Source of the DNA: Bacillus sp. V5-8f
Lineage (GTDB): Bacteria > Bacillota > Bacilli > Bacillales > DSM-1321
DNA: 64,000 nucleotides
NCBI RefSeq assembly: GCF_002863565.1
Contig: NZ_PGUW01000005.1
Span: 124,001-188,000, forward strand
Direction of reading: 5' to 3'
The position numbers and the translations under genes are program-made. Shown piece by piece: positions 8,054-17,046 of the stretch (position 1 is the stretch's first letter; each line of letters starts with the position of its first letter). The notes under the pieces were generated by a model that saw only the letters and a list, made by a program, of their open reading frames with translations, ran no database searches and was not told where the DNA came from.

Positions 8054-9646
8054 CTAGTCTTCCGCAATCCAGCTTCGAAGCAGTTTCGCGAATTCTTCCG
8101 GCTTTTCTTTTGCAAGCTTTTCCAGCTGTTTCCGTTTCAGGGATGCTTCGGTCTCTTGTTCGTCGTTTAGATCCGGCACCTCCAAAACTTCCTGTTCTTC
8201 TATGATTTCTTCCTCATATTCATCCCGTCTTCTCGAGCGGATAAACAAGAATAAAAGAGCGATGATTGCAACTAGCAGAACTCCACCGACTATGTAAACC
8301 CATAATGGCAGTCCGGTATCTGCTTTCTGGTCAAACTCAACCTTTCCGTTGAACGGCTGGACAGAAACTGCGATCTTTTGGTTAATTTGCTCATCTGTCA
8401 AGGCTTCGGCAGCATTATCTTTGGCAATCGTTGTACGGACGATTGTGTTTAATACCTTTGTGATGTCATCGATGCGTTCCTGTGGCAGCGAGGCAGGGTC
8501 ATCAGATGTTGGAGGTTCTACCATAACCTGGATACCCAAATCCTTTACTTTATATGGGCTTTCCACGATTTGTTTCTTGATCCGGTTAACCTCATTATTG
8601 ATAGTTTCTTCTACCCGTTCATAGTCCCCAGTTCCGTTAGCACCAGCTTGGTATGTGTATCCTTGGGCGTCTGCAGAATCTTCTGCCTGTGGAGTTCCTC
8701 CCGGAGGTGCGCCTGTACCGCTATATGTTTCATTGATTCTCTGTGCGGAAATTGCGATACCTTCCATATTCTCTTCATCAACAGGTGTTACAAGGTTTTC
8801 CTCCCTGTTTTCCTGAGTAAAATCGACGTCTGCCGTAACAGACACCACAACTTTCTCCCTGCCCATTAGTGTGCCTAGCATGTTTTGTACCTGGCGCTGA
8901 ATGTCGCGTTCGATTTCTTTCTTGATCTCATGCTGTGTGGCGAATGACGCCCCCGGTGTAGAATTATTTTCGTTTTTCAAGTCAAAATACTCAAAATTTT
9001 GATTCATAATGACGATATTATCTGTAGGCAGATTGGGTACACTTTTTGAAACAAGGTGATATAACGATTTAATCTGTGATTCCTCGAATTGATATCCTGG
9101 TTTCGTATTCAAAACGATTGATGCGGATGCTTCTTCTGGTGTATCACTGACGAATACACCCTTCTCGGGGAGCGTAACCATGACCTTCGCATCTTCCACT
9201 CCATCGATCCCTTTTATGAGATTGGCCAACTCCGTCTGCATTGCATCGAGTTTCATAACATTAAACTCGTTTTCAGTCATGCCGATCCCAGCATTTTGGC
9301 TAAAGAATGAGTAGTCAATGCTTCCGGAATTCGGGATGCCCTCTGCGGCAAGTTCAACTTTAAGGGTATCAACACTTTCCTCAGGAACCAGTATTGTTTT
9401 GCCGCCATCCGCTATTTCCGATGGTATACCCCTGCTGTCCAGGTTTTCCTTAATACTTCCCGTTTCAGAAGGCGATAGATTGCTATATAACGGTACCATA
9501 TTGGTTTGGGAAGCAAGGACGGAAGCCACCGCGATCACGATTGCAGCCAGGATGGCGGACCCGATCATGAGAAGTTTTTGCTTCTTACTCCGGCTCCCCC
9601 AAAAACCTGTTATCCTGTTCTTTAAATTTAAAAACACTTCCTTCAT
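8054..9646 (-). CDS. fliF: Flagellar MS-ring protein FliF
   Basis: Forms the membrane ring on which the basal body is built. The 530-residue protein has two transmembrane segments, one near residues 22-45 (LLMIGSAILAAIVIAVASVL) and one near 450-475 (LWVYIVGGVLLVAIIALLFL). They flank a large extracytoplasmic part with ring-building motifs such as VPLYSNLSPSETGSIKENLD and VEDAKVMVTLPEKGVFV. The cytoplasmic tail ends EKPEEFAKLLRSWIAED, the helix that binds FliG. The tail motif and adjacency to fliG fit direct partnership. Confidence 0.97.
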   Translation of the reverse strand: MKEVFLNLKNRITGFWGSRSKKQKLLMIGSAILAAIVIAVASVLASQTNMVPLYSNLSPSETGSIKENLDSRGIPSEIADGGKTILVPEESVDTLKVELAAEGIPNSGSIDYSFFSQNAGIGMTENEFNVMKLDAMQTELANLIKGIDGVEDAKVMVTLPEKGVFVSDTPEEASASIVLNTKPGYQFEESQIKSLYHLVSKSVPNLPTDNIVIMNQNFEYFDLKNENNSTPGASFATQHEIKKEIERDIQRQVQNMLGTLMGREKVVVSVTADVDFTQENREENLVTPVDEENMEGIAISAQRINETYSGTGAPPGGTPQAEDSADAQGYTYQAGANGTGDYERVEETINNEVNRIKKQIVESPYKVKDLGIQVMVEPPTSDDPASLPQERIDDITKVLNTIVRTTIAKDNAAEALTDEQINQKIAVSVQPFNGKVEFDQKADTGLPLWVYIVGGVLLVAIIALLFLFIRSRRRDEYEEEIIEEQEVLEVPDLNDEQETEASLKRKQLEKLAKEKPEEFAKLLRSWIAED

Positions 9647-9683
9647 CTTAATCCCCCGGTTAATCTTTGTTATTTCGAGCCAA

Positions 9684-9708
9684 CATCTTCTCGATTAAAA
9701 GGAAGATG
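9684..9708 (-). other. Small hairpin in the fliE-fliF gap
   Basis: CATCTTC and GAAGATG pair over seven bases with an 11-base loop in the 106-base gap between fliE and fliF. No U-run follows, so it could be an mRNA-stability element or chance. Confidence 0.3.
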
Positions 9709-9752
9709 CCCTTGTTGTGCGTTAAAGTTTTTTCTGAGGTTTAAGATGCTGC

Positions 9753-10064
9753 TTATACATTCATTCTCATCATTTCCTGGTAAGCCTCTACGACTTTATT
9801 CCGAACCTCAAGTGTTGCCTGCATCATAACGCTTGCCTTTTGGGACGCGATCATGACCTGATGAAGGTCAACATTCTCGCCCCGTGCCAGTTTTTCTGTA
9901 AAATTATCTGAAACAGCTTGAGCCTCATTCACTTTATCGATAGATTCTTTCAATACTGACGCAAAACTCTGCTGGGCTTCGTATGGTGTATATGACTGGG
10001 TCTGCATGCCTTGATTGCTTGCATCAAAAACTCTGTTCCCAGGAGAGAAGTTTATTCCTTGCAT
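9753..10064 (-). CDS. fliE: Flagellar hook-basal body complex protein FliE
   Basis: MS ring-rod junction protein, the first rod component exported. The 103-residue product has the family C-terminus: LHQVMIASQKASVMMQATLE followed by VRNKVVEAYQEMMRMNV. The N-terminus is variable with a SFASVLKESIDKVNEAQAVS segment. A good ribosome binding site (AGGAGGAAAAT) precedes the ATG. It lies between flgC and fliF, the canonical position at the head of the fla/che operon. Confidence 0.95.
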   Translation of the reverse strand: MQGINFSPGNRVFDASNQGMQTQSYTPYEAQQSFASVLKESIDKVNEAQAVSDNFTEKLARGENVDLHQVMIASQKASVMMQATLEVRNKVVEAYQEMMRMNV

Positions 10065-10081
10065 CTTATTTTCCTCCTAAT

Positions 10082-10546
10082 CTACTTGCCTATTTCAAGT
10101 GCCTTCATCATCATACCTTTAGAAGCATTAAAAACCGTTACATTCGCTTCATAAGATCGGGTTGCGCTCAATAAATCTACCATTTCCCTTAAAGGGTCGA
10201 CGTTTGGCATTTGAACATAGCCGTCTTCATTGGCATCAGGGTGTTCAGGGTCATAGACCGTCTTAAAAGGTGTAGCCCTATCTTCTTCTATACTTGTTAC
10301 CCTTACACCGTCTCCTGCCTTACTCATACCTCTTTTGCCCGCTGCAGCTTGTAAAAAGTTAGCAAAGCTGCCTTCATTCGGCTGCAACACGACAGTCTTT
10401 CGCCGGTAGGGTTCCCACGTGTCGGGCCCAACCATCCTGGCCCTGGTAGAATCAGCGTTTGCCATGTTTGAAGAAATAACATCCATCCTGAGCCTTTGCG
10501 CGGTTAATGCGGAGGCCGTAGCGTTCATTCCAGTGAATATACCCAT
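10082..10546 (-). CDS. flgC: Flagellar basal-body rod protein FlgC
   Basis: Proximal rod subunit. The 154-residue protein starts MGIFTGMNATASALTAQRLR and continues DVISSNMANADSTRA, the rod-family N-terminal signature with the conserved ANADST-type turn. It ends in DPLREMVDLLSATRSYEANV and the hydrophobic C-terminal heptads typical of axial proteins. Its ATG overlaps the flgB stop in a TAATG arrangement, indicating coupled translation. Confidence 0.96.
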   Translation of the reverse strand: MGIFTGMNATASALTAQRLRMDVISSNMANADSTRARMVGPDTWEPYRRKTVVLQPNEGSFANFLQAAAGKRGMSKAGDGVRVTSIEEDRATPFKTVYDPEHPDANEDGYVQMPNVDPLREMVDLLSATRSYEANVTVFNASKGMMMKALEIGK

Positions 10547-10941
10547 TACTTGCCACCCCTTATCACATTTTGCAAAGATTGAAATTTTCCGCTCAAGCGG
10601 TCGGTAACTGCGTTGTAAAAGATTTGGTTTGTTGCCATCTCACTCATTTCCTGGTCAATGTCAACGCTGTTACCGTTATTATTGTATTGCAGATTGTTCC
10701 TTGTAACGATGGCGGATGGAACGGATGGGGTAATCTTAAAGTCATAATGCCTGCCGTCTGTGCGGTAAGCATGGATCGAAGCGTCCAGCATCGACTGGAA
10801 GGAATGCCCCATCCGTACATCCTTCGCTTTATAATTGGGTGTATCGGCATTGGCAATATTTTGAGAGATCACTTTTTGTTTTGTACTAGAATAATTAAGA
10901 GCATTTTCTAGCGTTTGGAATGTATTTGAAAAAAGCTTCAT
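10546..10941 (-). CDS. flgB: Flagellar basal-body rod protein FlgB
   Basis: Proximal rod subunit and first gene of the fla/che operon. The product of about 131 residues has LENALNYSSTKQKVISQNIA followed by NADTPNYKAKDV, the classic rod-protein motif. The C-terminal helix is MATNQIFYNAVTDRLSGKFQ. The ATG at 10941 gives the usual MKLFSNTF start; GGGGTGA lies about eight bases upstream. Six further upstream in-frame codons are probably untranslated leader. Confidence 0.95.
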   Translation of the reverse strand: MKLFSNTFQTLENALNYSSTKQKVISQNIANADTPNYKAKDVRMGHSFQSMLDASIHAYRTDGRHYDFKITPSVPSAIVTRNNLQYNNNGNSVDIDQEMSEMATNQIFYNAVTDRLSGKFQSLQNVIRGGK

Positions 10942-11362
10942 ATCATTCACCCCTTGCATTAAAAGACAAATTGTTACATATACTCACTTTTGTAACAGAA
11001 TAAACATAATCTAGTAACTATTGTAAAGAATAACATACCCCCTGTCTACGAGGAGTCGACAAATCCCTACATGAAAAAAGTCCTATTTTTGTCGCTTTTT
11101 GTATAATTTTTCCTGTAAATGATACAATTTCCATTATGAAAATGACTTATGAACTCCATAAAGATAGGTCTTTTAGCATTTGAAATGACACAATGGTGCT
11201 ATATACCCATTCTCGAAAAGGACCATCAATTCTGCTTTCTTTTATATTTATAACAACCAATTTATTCCACACGCTTATTTCATTTTATTTTACACAAAAA
11301 AGAATGGAGATTTTTGAAGAAAAAGAGAAAATTTTGTGTTATTTATATTCGTTAATCACAAC
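10942..11362 (-). promoter_or_regulatory. fla/che operon leader and promoter region (candidate site only)
   Basis: About 420 bases without a gene between the codY terminator and flgB. It is AT-rich. The best sigma-A-like candidate reads TTTACA, 17 bases, TTTATT on the minus strand near 10998-11026 (5/6 and 4/6 matches). I found no convincing sigma-D site (TAAA-N15-GCCGATAT). A six-base inverted repeat TGTTAC/GTAACA (10972-10997) sits just before the ribosome binding site. Confidence 0.35.
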
Positions 11363-11407
11363 AAAAAAGCCAGTACCTAAATGTTTAGTTTAGGTAACTG
11401 GCTTTTT
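11363..11407 (-). terminator. Intrinsic terminator after codY
   Basis: On the minus strand AAGCCAGTTACCTAAA pairs with TTTAGG-TACTGGCTT around a short loop (one bulge), followed by a run of T residues. It starts about 8 bases after the codY stop and separates the xerC-hslVU-codY unit from the flagellar operon. Confidence 0.88.
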
Positions 11408-11414
11408 CCTTGTC

Positions 11415-12194
11415 TTAATGGTTTTTTAATTTTTCAAGTTCCATGAGGAATTTGTCATTCAAGACCTTAATATAGGTTCCTTTCATTCCTAACGAACGGG
11501 ATTCGATGACCCCGGCGCTTTCAAGCTTTCTTAATGCATTGACAATTACGGACCGCGTAATGCCGACCCGGTCTGCGATTTTTGAAGCAACCAGAAGACC
11601 CTCTGAGCCCTGTAACTCTTCAAAAATGTGTTCAATTGCCTCAAGTTCACTATACGAAAGGGAGCTGATCGCCATTTGCACAACAGCCTTGCTTCGCGCT
11701 TCCTCTTCGATTTCTTCCGACTTTTCGCGTAGGATTTCCATGCCAACAACTGTAGCCCCGTATTCTGCAAGGATTAAGTCATCATCATGGAATTTTTCCT
11801 GCAGCCGTGCAAGAATCAGTGTTCCCAATCGTTCGCCGGCACCAATAATTGGCACTACAGTAGTATATCCGCTTGCAAACAGTTCCTTATTTTCCACAGG
11901 GAATGCTGTATACTCACTTTCAATGCCAAGGTTTGGAGATGTTTCCTGGACATTGAACAAGCTTTTTGTATATTCTTCAGGGAACTGTCTGTCTTCAAGC
12001 ATCTGGATCATACGTTCATTTTCAATTTGTTGATTGATCGCAAATCCCAATAACTTTCCTCGTCTTGAAACAACAAAAACGTTCGATTCAATTACTTCAC
12101 TAAGGCTTTCTGCCATTTCCTTAAAATTAACCGGTTTTCCGGCTGCATTTTGAAGCATGGCATTAATCTTTCTTGTTTTTCCTAATAACTCCAT
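11415..12194 (-). CDS. codY: GTP- and branched-chain amino acid-sensing global regulator CodY
   Basis: DNA-binding repressor/activator that controls nutrient-limitation genes when bound to GTP and Ile/Leu/Val. The 259-residue length is exactly typical. The N-terminal GAF effector domain begins [20 protein letters not shown] and contains [20 protein letters not shown]. The C-terminal winged helix-turn-helix is [20 protein letters not shown] followed by [20 protein letters not shown]. It follows hslU as the last gene of the xerC-hslV-hslU-codY unit and has its own terminator. A strong AGGAGG site precedes it. Confidence 0.98.
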   Translation of the reverse strand: MELLGKTRKINAMLQNAAGKPVNFKEMAESLSEVIESNVFVVSRRGKLLGFAINQQIENERMIQMLEDRQFPEEYTKSLFNVQETSPNLGIESEYTAFPVENKELFASGYTTVVPIIGAGERLGTLILARLQEKFHDDDLILAEYGATVVGMEILREKSEEIEEEARSKAVVQMAISSLSYSELEAIEHIFEELQGSEGLLVASKIADRVGITRSVIVNALRKLESAGVIESRSLGMKGTYIKVLNDKFLMELEKLKNH

Positions 12195-12364
12195 TACTAA
12201 ATTTCCTCCTAAAAAACATAAATTCCAATACTGCAGCTGTGAACCTTACTATTCGCGTGATTACTATCTAGTACGATTAGAGGAAATCTTAACATGCATT
12301 CCGAACATACCAGCCACCCGGTTCCTAGCCTGCAAACAGGCTATTTAACTTGCTGCAAAATTAC

Positions 12365-13777
12365 TTACAAAATAAACTGGCTGAGATCTTTATCTCTTGA
12401 AATAGAGCCGAGTTTGTCTTCCACATACTGAGGGGTGATGGTGATTTTCTCCATTGTAATGTCAGGTGCCTCGAAAGATAAATCCTCCAAGAGCCTTTCC
12501 ATAATGGTATGAAGCCTTCTAGCTCCAATATTGTCCGTATTTTGGTTCACTTCAAATGCCACTTCTGCAATCTTACGAATAGCATCGTCAGAAAATTCAA
12601 TTTGTATACCTTCAGTTTCCAATAATGCTGTATATTGCTTTAATAACGCAGTGTCTGGTTCATGCAGGATACGGACAAAGTCTTCTACCGTCAATTTTTT
12701 GAGTTCCACCCGGATTGGGAATCTTCCTTGAAGCTCTGGGATTAAATCCGATGGTTTTGCAATGTGGAAAGCCCCTGCCGCAATGAAAAGGACATGGTCC
12801 GTTTTAACCGAACCATATTTAGTGACAACTGTTGAACCTTCCACAATCGGCAGTATGTCCCGCTGGACGCCCTCTCTGGAAACGTCGGCTGAAGAACCCC
12901 CGGTTTGCTTACTGGCAATTTTATCGATTTCATCAATAAAAATGATTCCTGCCTGCTCAGCCCGGAAAACTGCTTCACTTGTGACCTCATCCATATCAAT
13001 AAGCTTGCCAGCTTCTTCGTTAGCCAGGACGGATCTCGCTTCACTGACCTTCAACTTTCGTTTTTTCCGCTTCTTTGGCATCAAGCTTCCTAAAGCGTCC
13101 TGCATATTCATCCCCATTTGTTCCATTCCCGAACCCTGAAGCATATCAAACATGGATGGCTGTTGTTCTTCTACTTCAACGGTTACAATCTCATCTTCCA
13201 GTTCACCATTTAAAAGTTTTTCTTCAATTATCCTTCTTTTTTGGTAGAGATTTGAATCATCATCAGCGGTATTATCACTTTCGGTCTGGGCATTTCCTGC
13301 TCCTCCGAAGAATACTTCAAGCGGGTTTTTAAAGTTATTGGGTTTCTTCGCAGAGGGAACAAGAAGCTCCACGAGCCTTTTGTTGGCATTCTGTTCTGCC
13401 CGCTCCTTCACGCTAGCTTTCTTTTCTTCCTTCACCAAACGCACGGATGTTTCTACTAGGTCGCGCACCATCGATTCCACATCTCTTCCAACATAACCGA
13501 CCTCAGTAAACTTCGTGGCTTCAACTTTAACAAACGGTGCCCTTACCAATTTAGCCATCCGCCTGGCTATTTCGGTTTTCCCTACGCCTGTCGGGCCGAT
13601 CATCAAAATATTTTTAGGGACAATTTCATCCCGAAGCTGTTCAGATAACAGGCTGCGGCGGTACCGGTTTCTAAGGGCGACCGCCACCGCCCGTTTCGCA
13701 TCCTTTTGGCCTACAATATGCTGGTCAAGTTTCTCGACAATTTGCCGTGGGGTTAAATTCGCTTTGTTATCTTTCAT
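12365..13777 (-). CDS. hslU: ATP-dependent protease ATPase subunit HslU (ClpY/CodX)
   Basis: AAA+ unfoldase that feeds substrates to the HslV peptidase. The 470-residue protein has the Walker [14 protein letters not shown] (about 58-70), the pore loop GYVGRD, an acidic intermediate domain (about 110-240), Walker B IIFIDEID, and the sensor-2 region [20 protein letters not shown]. The C-terminal tail DLSQFIL is the segment that docks into HslV. It is encoded 15 bases after hslV, so the two subunits are co-translated. Confidence 0.97.
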   Translation of the reverse strand: MKDNKANLTPRQIVEKLDQHIVGQKDAKRAVAVALRNRYRRSLLSEQLRDEIVPKNILMIGPTGVGKTEIARRMAKLVRAPFVKVEATKFTEVGYVGRDVESMVRDLVETSVRLVKEEKKASVKERAEQNANKRLVELLVPSAKKPNNFKNPLEVFFGGAGNAQTESDNTADDDSNLYQKRRIIEEKLLNGELEDEIVTVEVEEQQPSMFDMLQGSGMEQMGMNMQDALGSLMPKKRKKRKLKVSEARSVLANEEAGKLIDMDEVTSEAVFRAEQAGIIFIDEIDKIASKQTGGSSADVSREGVQRDILPIVEGSTVVTKYGSVKTDHVLFIAAGAFHIAKPSDLIPELQGRFPIRVELKKLTVEDFVRILHEPDTALLKQYTALLETEGIQIEFSDDAIRKIAEVAFEVNQNTDNIGARRLHTIMERLLEDLSFEAPDITMEKITITPQYVEDKLGSISRDKDLSQFIL

Positions 13778-13792
13778 ACCGGCCCCTCCCTT

Positions 13793-14335
13793 TTACAACT
13801 CTTCAACGATAATATTGGAATTTGTATACACACAAATCTCTGCGGCAATTTCAAGTGAAGCCCGTGCTATTTCTTTCGCTGTCAGATTGTCACCTGAGAA
13901 ACGTTTTAAAGCCCTTCCGGCTGAAAGGGCATAATTGCCTCCTGACCCGATGGCAAGGACGCCATCATCAGGCTCGATCACTTCACCGGTACCGGATACG
14001 AGCAACAAATTGTCTTTGTCCATTACAATGAGCATCGCTTCCAGCCTTCTTAGTACTTTATCACTGCGCCACAGTTTTGCAAGTTCCACTGATGCACGCT
14101 GCAAGTTCCCATTGTATTCCTCCAGCTTGGCTTCGAACAGTTCGAACAAAGTAAAAGCATCAGCAACAGAGCCGGCAAAACCAGCAAGCACTCTGCCATT
14201 GAACAGCTTTCTCACTTTCCTTGCCGTATGTTTCATCACAACAGCATTTCCCATGGTCACTTGGCCGTCTCCAGACATGGCACATTCTCCATTGTGGTGG
14301 ACAGCAAATATGGTCGTTGCATGAAAATTACCCAT
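13793..14335 (-). CDS. hslV: ATP-dependent protease peptidase subunit HslV (ClpQ/CodW)
   Basis: N-terminal-nucleophile peptidase of the HslVU protease. The 180-residue protein has the family core [40 protein letters not shown] and [19 protein letters not shown]. The N-terminus is [12 protein letters not shown]. In B. subtilis CodW a serine at position 2 is reported to act as nucleophile, but residue 2 here is glycine. The likely active residue is therefore Thr7 after removal of a short propeptide, as in threonine-type HslV. It pairs with hslU immediately downstream. Confidence 0.96.
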   Translation of the reverse strand: MGNFHATTIFAVHHNGECAMSGDGQVTMGNAVVMKHTARKVRKLFNGRVLAGFAGSVADAFTLFELFEAKLEEYNGNLQRASVELAKLWRSDKVLRRLEAMLIVMDKDNLLLVSGTGEVIEPDDGVLAIGSGGNYALSAGRALKRFSGDNLTAKEIARASLEIAAEICVYTNSNIIVEEL

Positions 14336-14357
14336 AACAGTCTCCTTTCAAGGACGT

Positions 14358-15260
14358 TTAAGCACGTGGGTGTGCAGCGTTATACACTTTTTGCAGTTGG
14401 TGCTTTGTCACATGCGTATAAATTTGCGTTGAAGAGATTTTGGAGTGGCCCAGAAGCTCCTGGACAGTCCGCAAATCCGCACCATTGTTTAGTAAATGTG
14501 TGGCAAATGAATGCCGAAACATATGTGGATGAAGGGTTCCATCACTGGCAGCCTTCTTAATCAACCCGTTAAGGATATAACTCACGCCCCTTGGTGTCAG
14601 TGCGTCCCCCCGGAAATTGACAAATAAGTAGGAATGGTCGTTTTTTGCGGAGCTATACAGAGAATCCCTTCCTTCTTTTATGTAGGTCTGAATAGCTTGT
14701 TTCGCAAAGCTGCCAAATGGTACATAACGGTCTTTTTTTCCTTTTCCATGTATTAAAACAGTGCCTAGTGAAAAATCGATATCTTGCAATTTGATATTGC
14801 AGCACTCACTGACACGGATACCAGTGGCGTATAGAAGTTCAAGCAAGGCTGAATCCCGCAGTTCCAATGGAGTTTCTTTTTTCAAAGAAGAGAAAAGCTT
14901 GTTCATTTCTTCTTCATACATGAACCTTGGAAGCATTTGGTCCTTTTTGGGAAGGGCGACAAGGGCAAAAGGGTTTTCTTTAACCTTCCCTTCCCGCATC
15001 AAGAACTTATAAAAGCTGCGCATACATGAGGTCTTTCGTGCAACAGAACGTTTAGAAAGACCCTTCCCATACAGAACAGTTAGATATAACCTTGCATCCT
15101 GGTATTCGACAGCCTGCAAGCTTTTAATTCCTTGTTCAGCTGTGAACAAGAAAAATTCCTCTATATCTTTTCTATAGCTATCGATCGTATATTGCGAACA
15201 ATTTTTTTCGATTTGTAGGTATTCAATGAATTGTTGCAAGGAAAGGCTTTCTTCTGCCAT
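14358..15260 (-). CDS. xerC: Tyrosine recombinase XerC (CodV), chromosome dimer resolution
   Basis: Site-specific recombinase acting with XerD at dif. The 300-residue protein has an N-terminal core-binding SAM-like domain (LQQFIEYLQIEKNCSQYTID) and a C-terminal catalytic domain. Catalytic residues are visible: Arg in ATGIRVSE, Lys in HGKGKKDR, HMFRHSFATHLL with His and Arg, LGHSKISSTQ with His, and Tyr in IYTHVT. The ATG at 15260 follows GGGGG/TAAAG; 14 upstream in-frame codons are not family-like. Context before hslVU and codY identifies it as the chromosomal Xer protein rather than an integrase. Confidence 0.95.
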   Translation of the reverse strand: MAEESLSLQQFIEYLQIEKNCSQYTIDSYRKDIEEFFLFTAEQGIKSLQAVEYQDARLYLTVLYGKGLSKRSVARKTSCMRSFYKFLMREGKVKENPFALVALPKKDQMLPRFMYEEEMNKLFSSLKKETPLELRDSALLELLYATGIRVSECCNIKLQDIDFSLGTVLIHGKGKKDRYVPFGSFAKQAIQTYIKEGRDSLYSSAKNDHSYLFVNFRGDALTPRGVSYILNGLIKKAASDGTLHPHMFRHSFATHLLNNGADLRTVQELLGHSKISSTQIYTHVTKHQLQKVYNAAHPRA

Positions 15261-15327
15261 CACTTTACCCCCTTGGCTCGGAAGGCTACTAAATATTATC
15301 ATATTTTAAATACACAGGCAAATAAAT

Positions 15328-16635
15328 TTACAAACTCTTCACAAAATTCCGAATCGTTTCAATTGCCCGATGAGCATGCATTTCATTCCGTTCTTTTTTG
15401 CCCTTAATCTTCATTTCAAGCTCAGGGAACAGCCCAAAATTGGCGTTCATAGGCTGGAATGTTTTCGCGTTGGTGGATGTAATATAGCGTGCCATGCTTC
15501 CCATAGCCGTTTCGGCGGGAAAAATTACTGGTTCAAGTCCTTGTGAAACCCTTGCAGCGTTTATACCTGCTATCAGGCCAGATGCCGCTGATTCCACATA
15601 TCCTTCAACACCTGTCATTTGTCCGGCAAAGAATAGATCATTCCGGTTTCTGAATTGATAGGTTGGCAGCAAGACTTTCGGTGAATTAATGAACGTATTC
15701 CGATGCATGACCCCATATCGCACTATTTCAGCATTCTCAAGTCCTGGGATCAATTGAATCACTTCTTTTTGAGGACCCCATTTCAAATGCGTCTGAAATC
15801 CGACAATATTATATAAAGTCCCTGCTGCATCATCCTGTCTTAGCTGGACAACAGCATATGGTCTTTTCCCTGTTTTTGGGTCCTCTAATCCAACCGGTTT
15901 GAGCGGGCCGAACAGCATCGTCTTTTTGCCACGTGCTCCCATGACTTCAATAGGCATGCACCCCTCAAAGAAGATTTCTTTTTCGAACTCTCTTAGTGGT
16001 ACAGTTTCAGCGGCAACAAGAGCCTCATAGAAACGATTGAATTCTTCCTCGGTCATTGGACAGTTTAAATAGGCAGCTTCACCCTTGTCATACCTGGATT
16101 TCAAATAAACTTTATCCATATTGATGCTTTCTTTTTCAATGATCGGAGCTGCGGCATCATAAAAGTATAAGTACTCTTCTTCCATAAGATCCTTTAAATT
16201 CTGTGAAAGTGCCTCGCTTGTTAGCGGTCCGGTTGCTATCACTGTCGGCCCTTCTGGAATCTCTGTTACCTCTTCGTTTACAACTGTCACATTCGGATGA
16301 TTTTTCACCATTTCAGTCACTCTGCCTGCAAACTCATGGCGATCTACTGCGAGTGCGCCTCCTGCAGGAACCGAAGATGCATCCGCCGAAGATATGATCA
16401 CGGAGTCAAGATGGCGCATCTCTTCCTTTAAAACACCAACAGCATTTGTGAGTGTATTGGCTCGAAGCGAGTTGCTGCAGACAAGTTCTGCAAATTTATC
16501 CGTATGGTGTGCCGGTGTTTGTTTTACCGGGCGCATTTCATATAGCTTTACTTTAATCCCTCGTTTGGCAAGCTGCCAAGCTGCTTCACTTCCCGCAAGG
16601 CCTGCACCGATCACATTAACGATTGTTTCTTTCAT
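15328..16635 (-). CDS. trmFO: tRNA m5U54 methyltransferase TrmFO (folate/FAD-dependent)
   Basis: Uses 5,10-methylene-tetrahydrofolate and FADH2 to make ribothymidine 54 in the T-loop of tRNA. The 435-residue protein opens with a dinucleotide-binding motif [11 protein letters not shown]. It has Cys53 in [12 protein letters not shown] and a second cysteine in [20 protein letters not shown], the two cysteines implicated in the B. subtilis enzyme. The FAD-proximal [20 protein letters not shown] is near the C-terminus. It lies between topA and xerC, as in related genomes. Confidence 0.97.
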   Translation of the reverse strand: MKETIVNVIGAGLAGSEAAWQLAKRGIKVKLYEMRPVKQTPAHHTDKFAELVCSNSLRANTLTNAVGVLKEEMRHLDSVIISSADASSVPAGGALAVDRHEFAGRVTEMVKNHPNVTVVNEEVTEIPEGPTVIATGPLTSEALSQNLKDLMEEEYLYFYDAAAPIIEKESINMDKVYLKSRYDKGEAAYLNCPMTEEEFNRFYEALVAAETVPLREFEKEIFFEGCMPIEVMGARGKKTMLFGPLKPVGLEDPKTGKRPYAVVQLRQDDAAGTLYNIVGFQTHLKWGPQKEVIQLIPGLENAEIVRYGVMHRNTFINSPKVLLPTYQFRNRNDLFFAGQMTGVEGYVESAASGLIAGINAARVSQGLEPVIFPAETAMGSMARYITSTNAKTFQPMNANFGLFPELEMKIKGKKERNEMHAHRAIETIRNFVKSL

Positions 16636-17020
16636 TTTACGAACCTCCCTGTAAAAATATGCTAAAACCTTGTATGTTTACAAATAAATTTTCCTGTTAT
16701 TATTGTTGCCAAAATAACTATGTATGAAATGAAGAATCCACATGGCACAAAGAAAAATTATATCGCCAACCATATCTGTTTGTCCATTGCATTTTACAAT
16801 ACGGATGAAAAAGAAGAAAGTTTCATGCCTTTATAAAGTGATTGATTTAAGCCTTTAAAGTGTTTTGACCCTAAATACTGGATAATAGCTATTCAACTCT
16901 AGCATTTCGAGACGTTAGAGGAACAACTTAGGATTTCTGGACAGACTTTAAATCACTGTTAAATCTAATCAGCTGAAAAAAACGTCATAACTGAATAAAT
17001 AATCAAGAAATCCAAAGAGA
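16636..17020 (-). other. Gene-free spacer between topA and trmFO
   Basis: About 385 AT-rich bases. The part next to trmFO contains its ribosome binding site (CAGGGAGG). I see no conserved open frame, repeat or convincing promoter; TTGGCA near 16708 is a possible -35 with only a poor -10. Confidence 0.4.
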
Positions 17021-17044
17021 AAAGGCGAGCAGCTGCTCACCTTT
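17021..17044 (-). terminator. Intrinsic terminator after topA
   Basis: Minus strand: AAAGGTGAGCA pairs with TGCTCGCCTTT (one T-G pair) followed by TTCTCTTT. The loop is very tight and the U-run is interrupted. It lies 2-3 bases after the topA stop. Confidence 0.6.
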
Positions 17045-17046
17045 CA

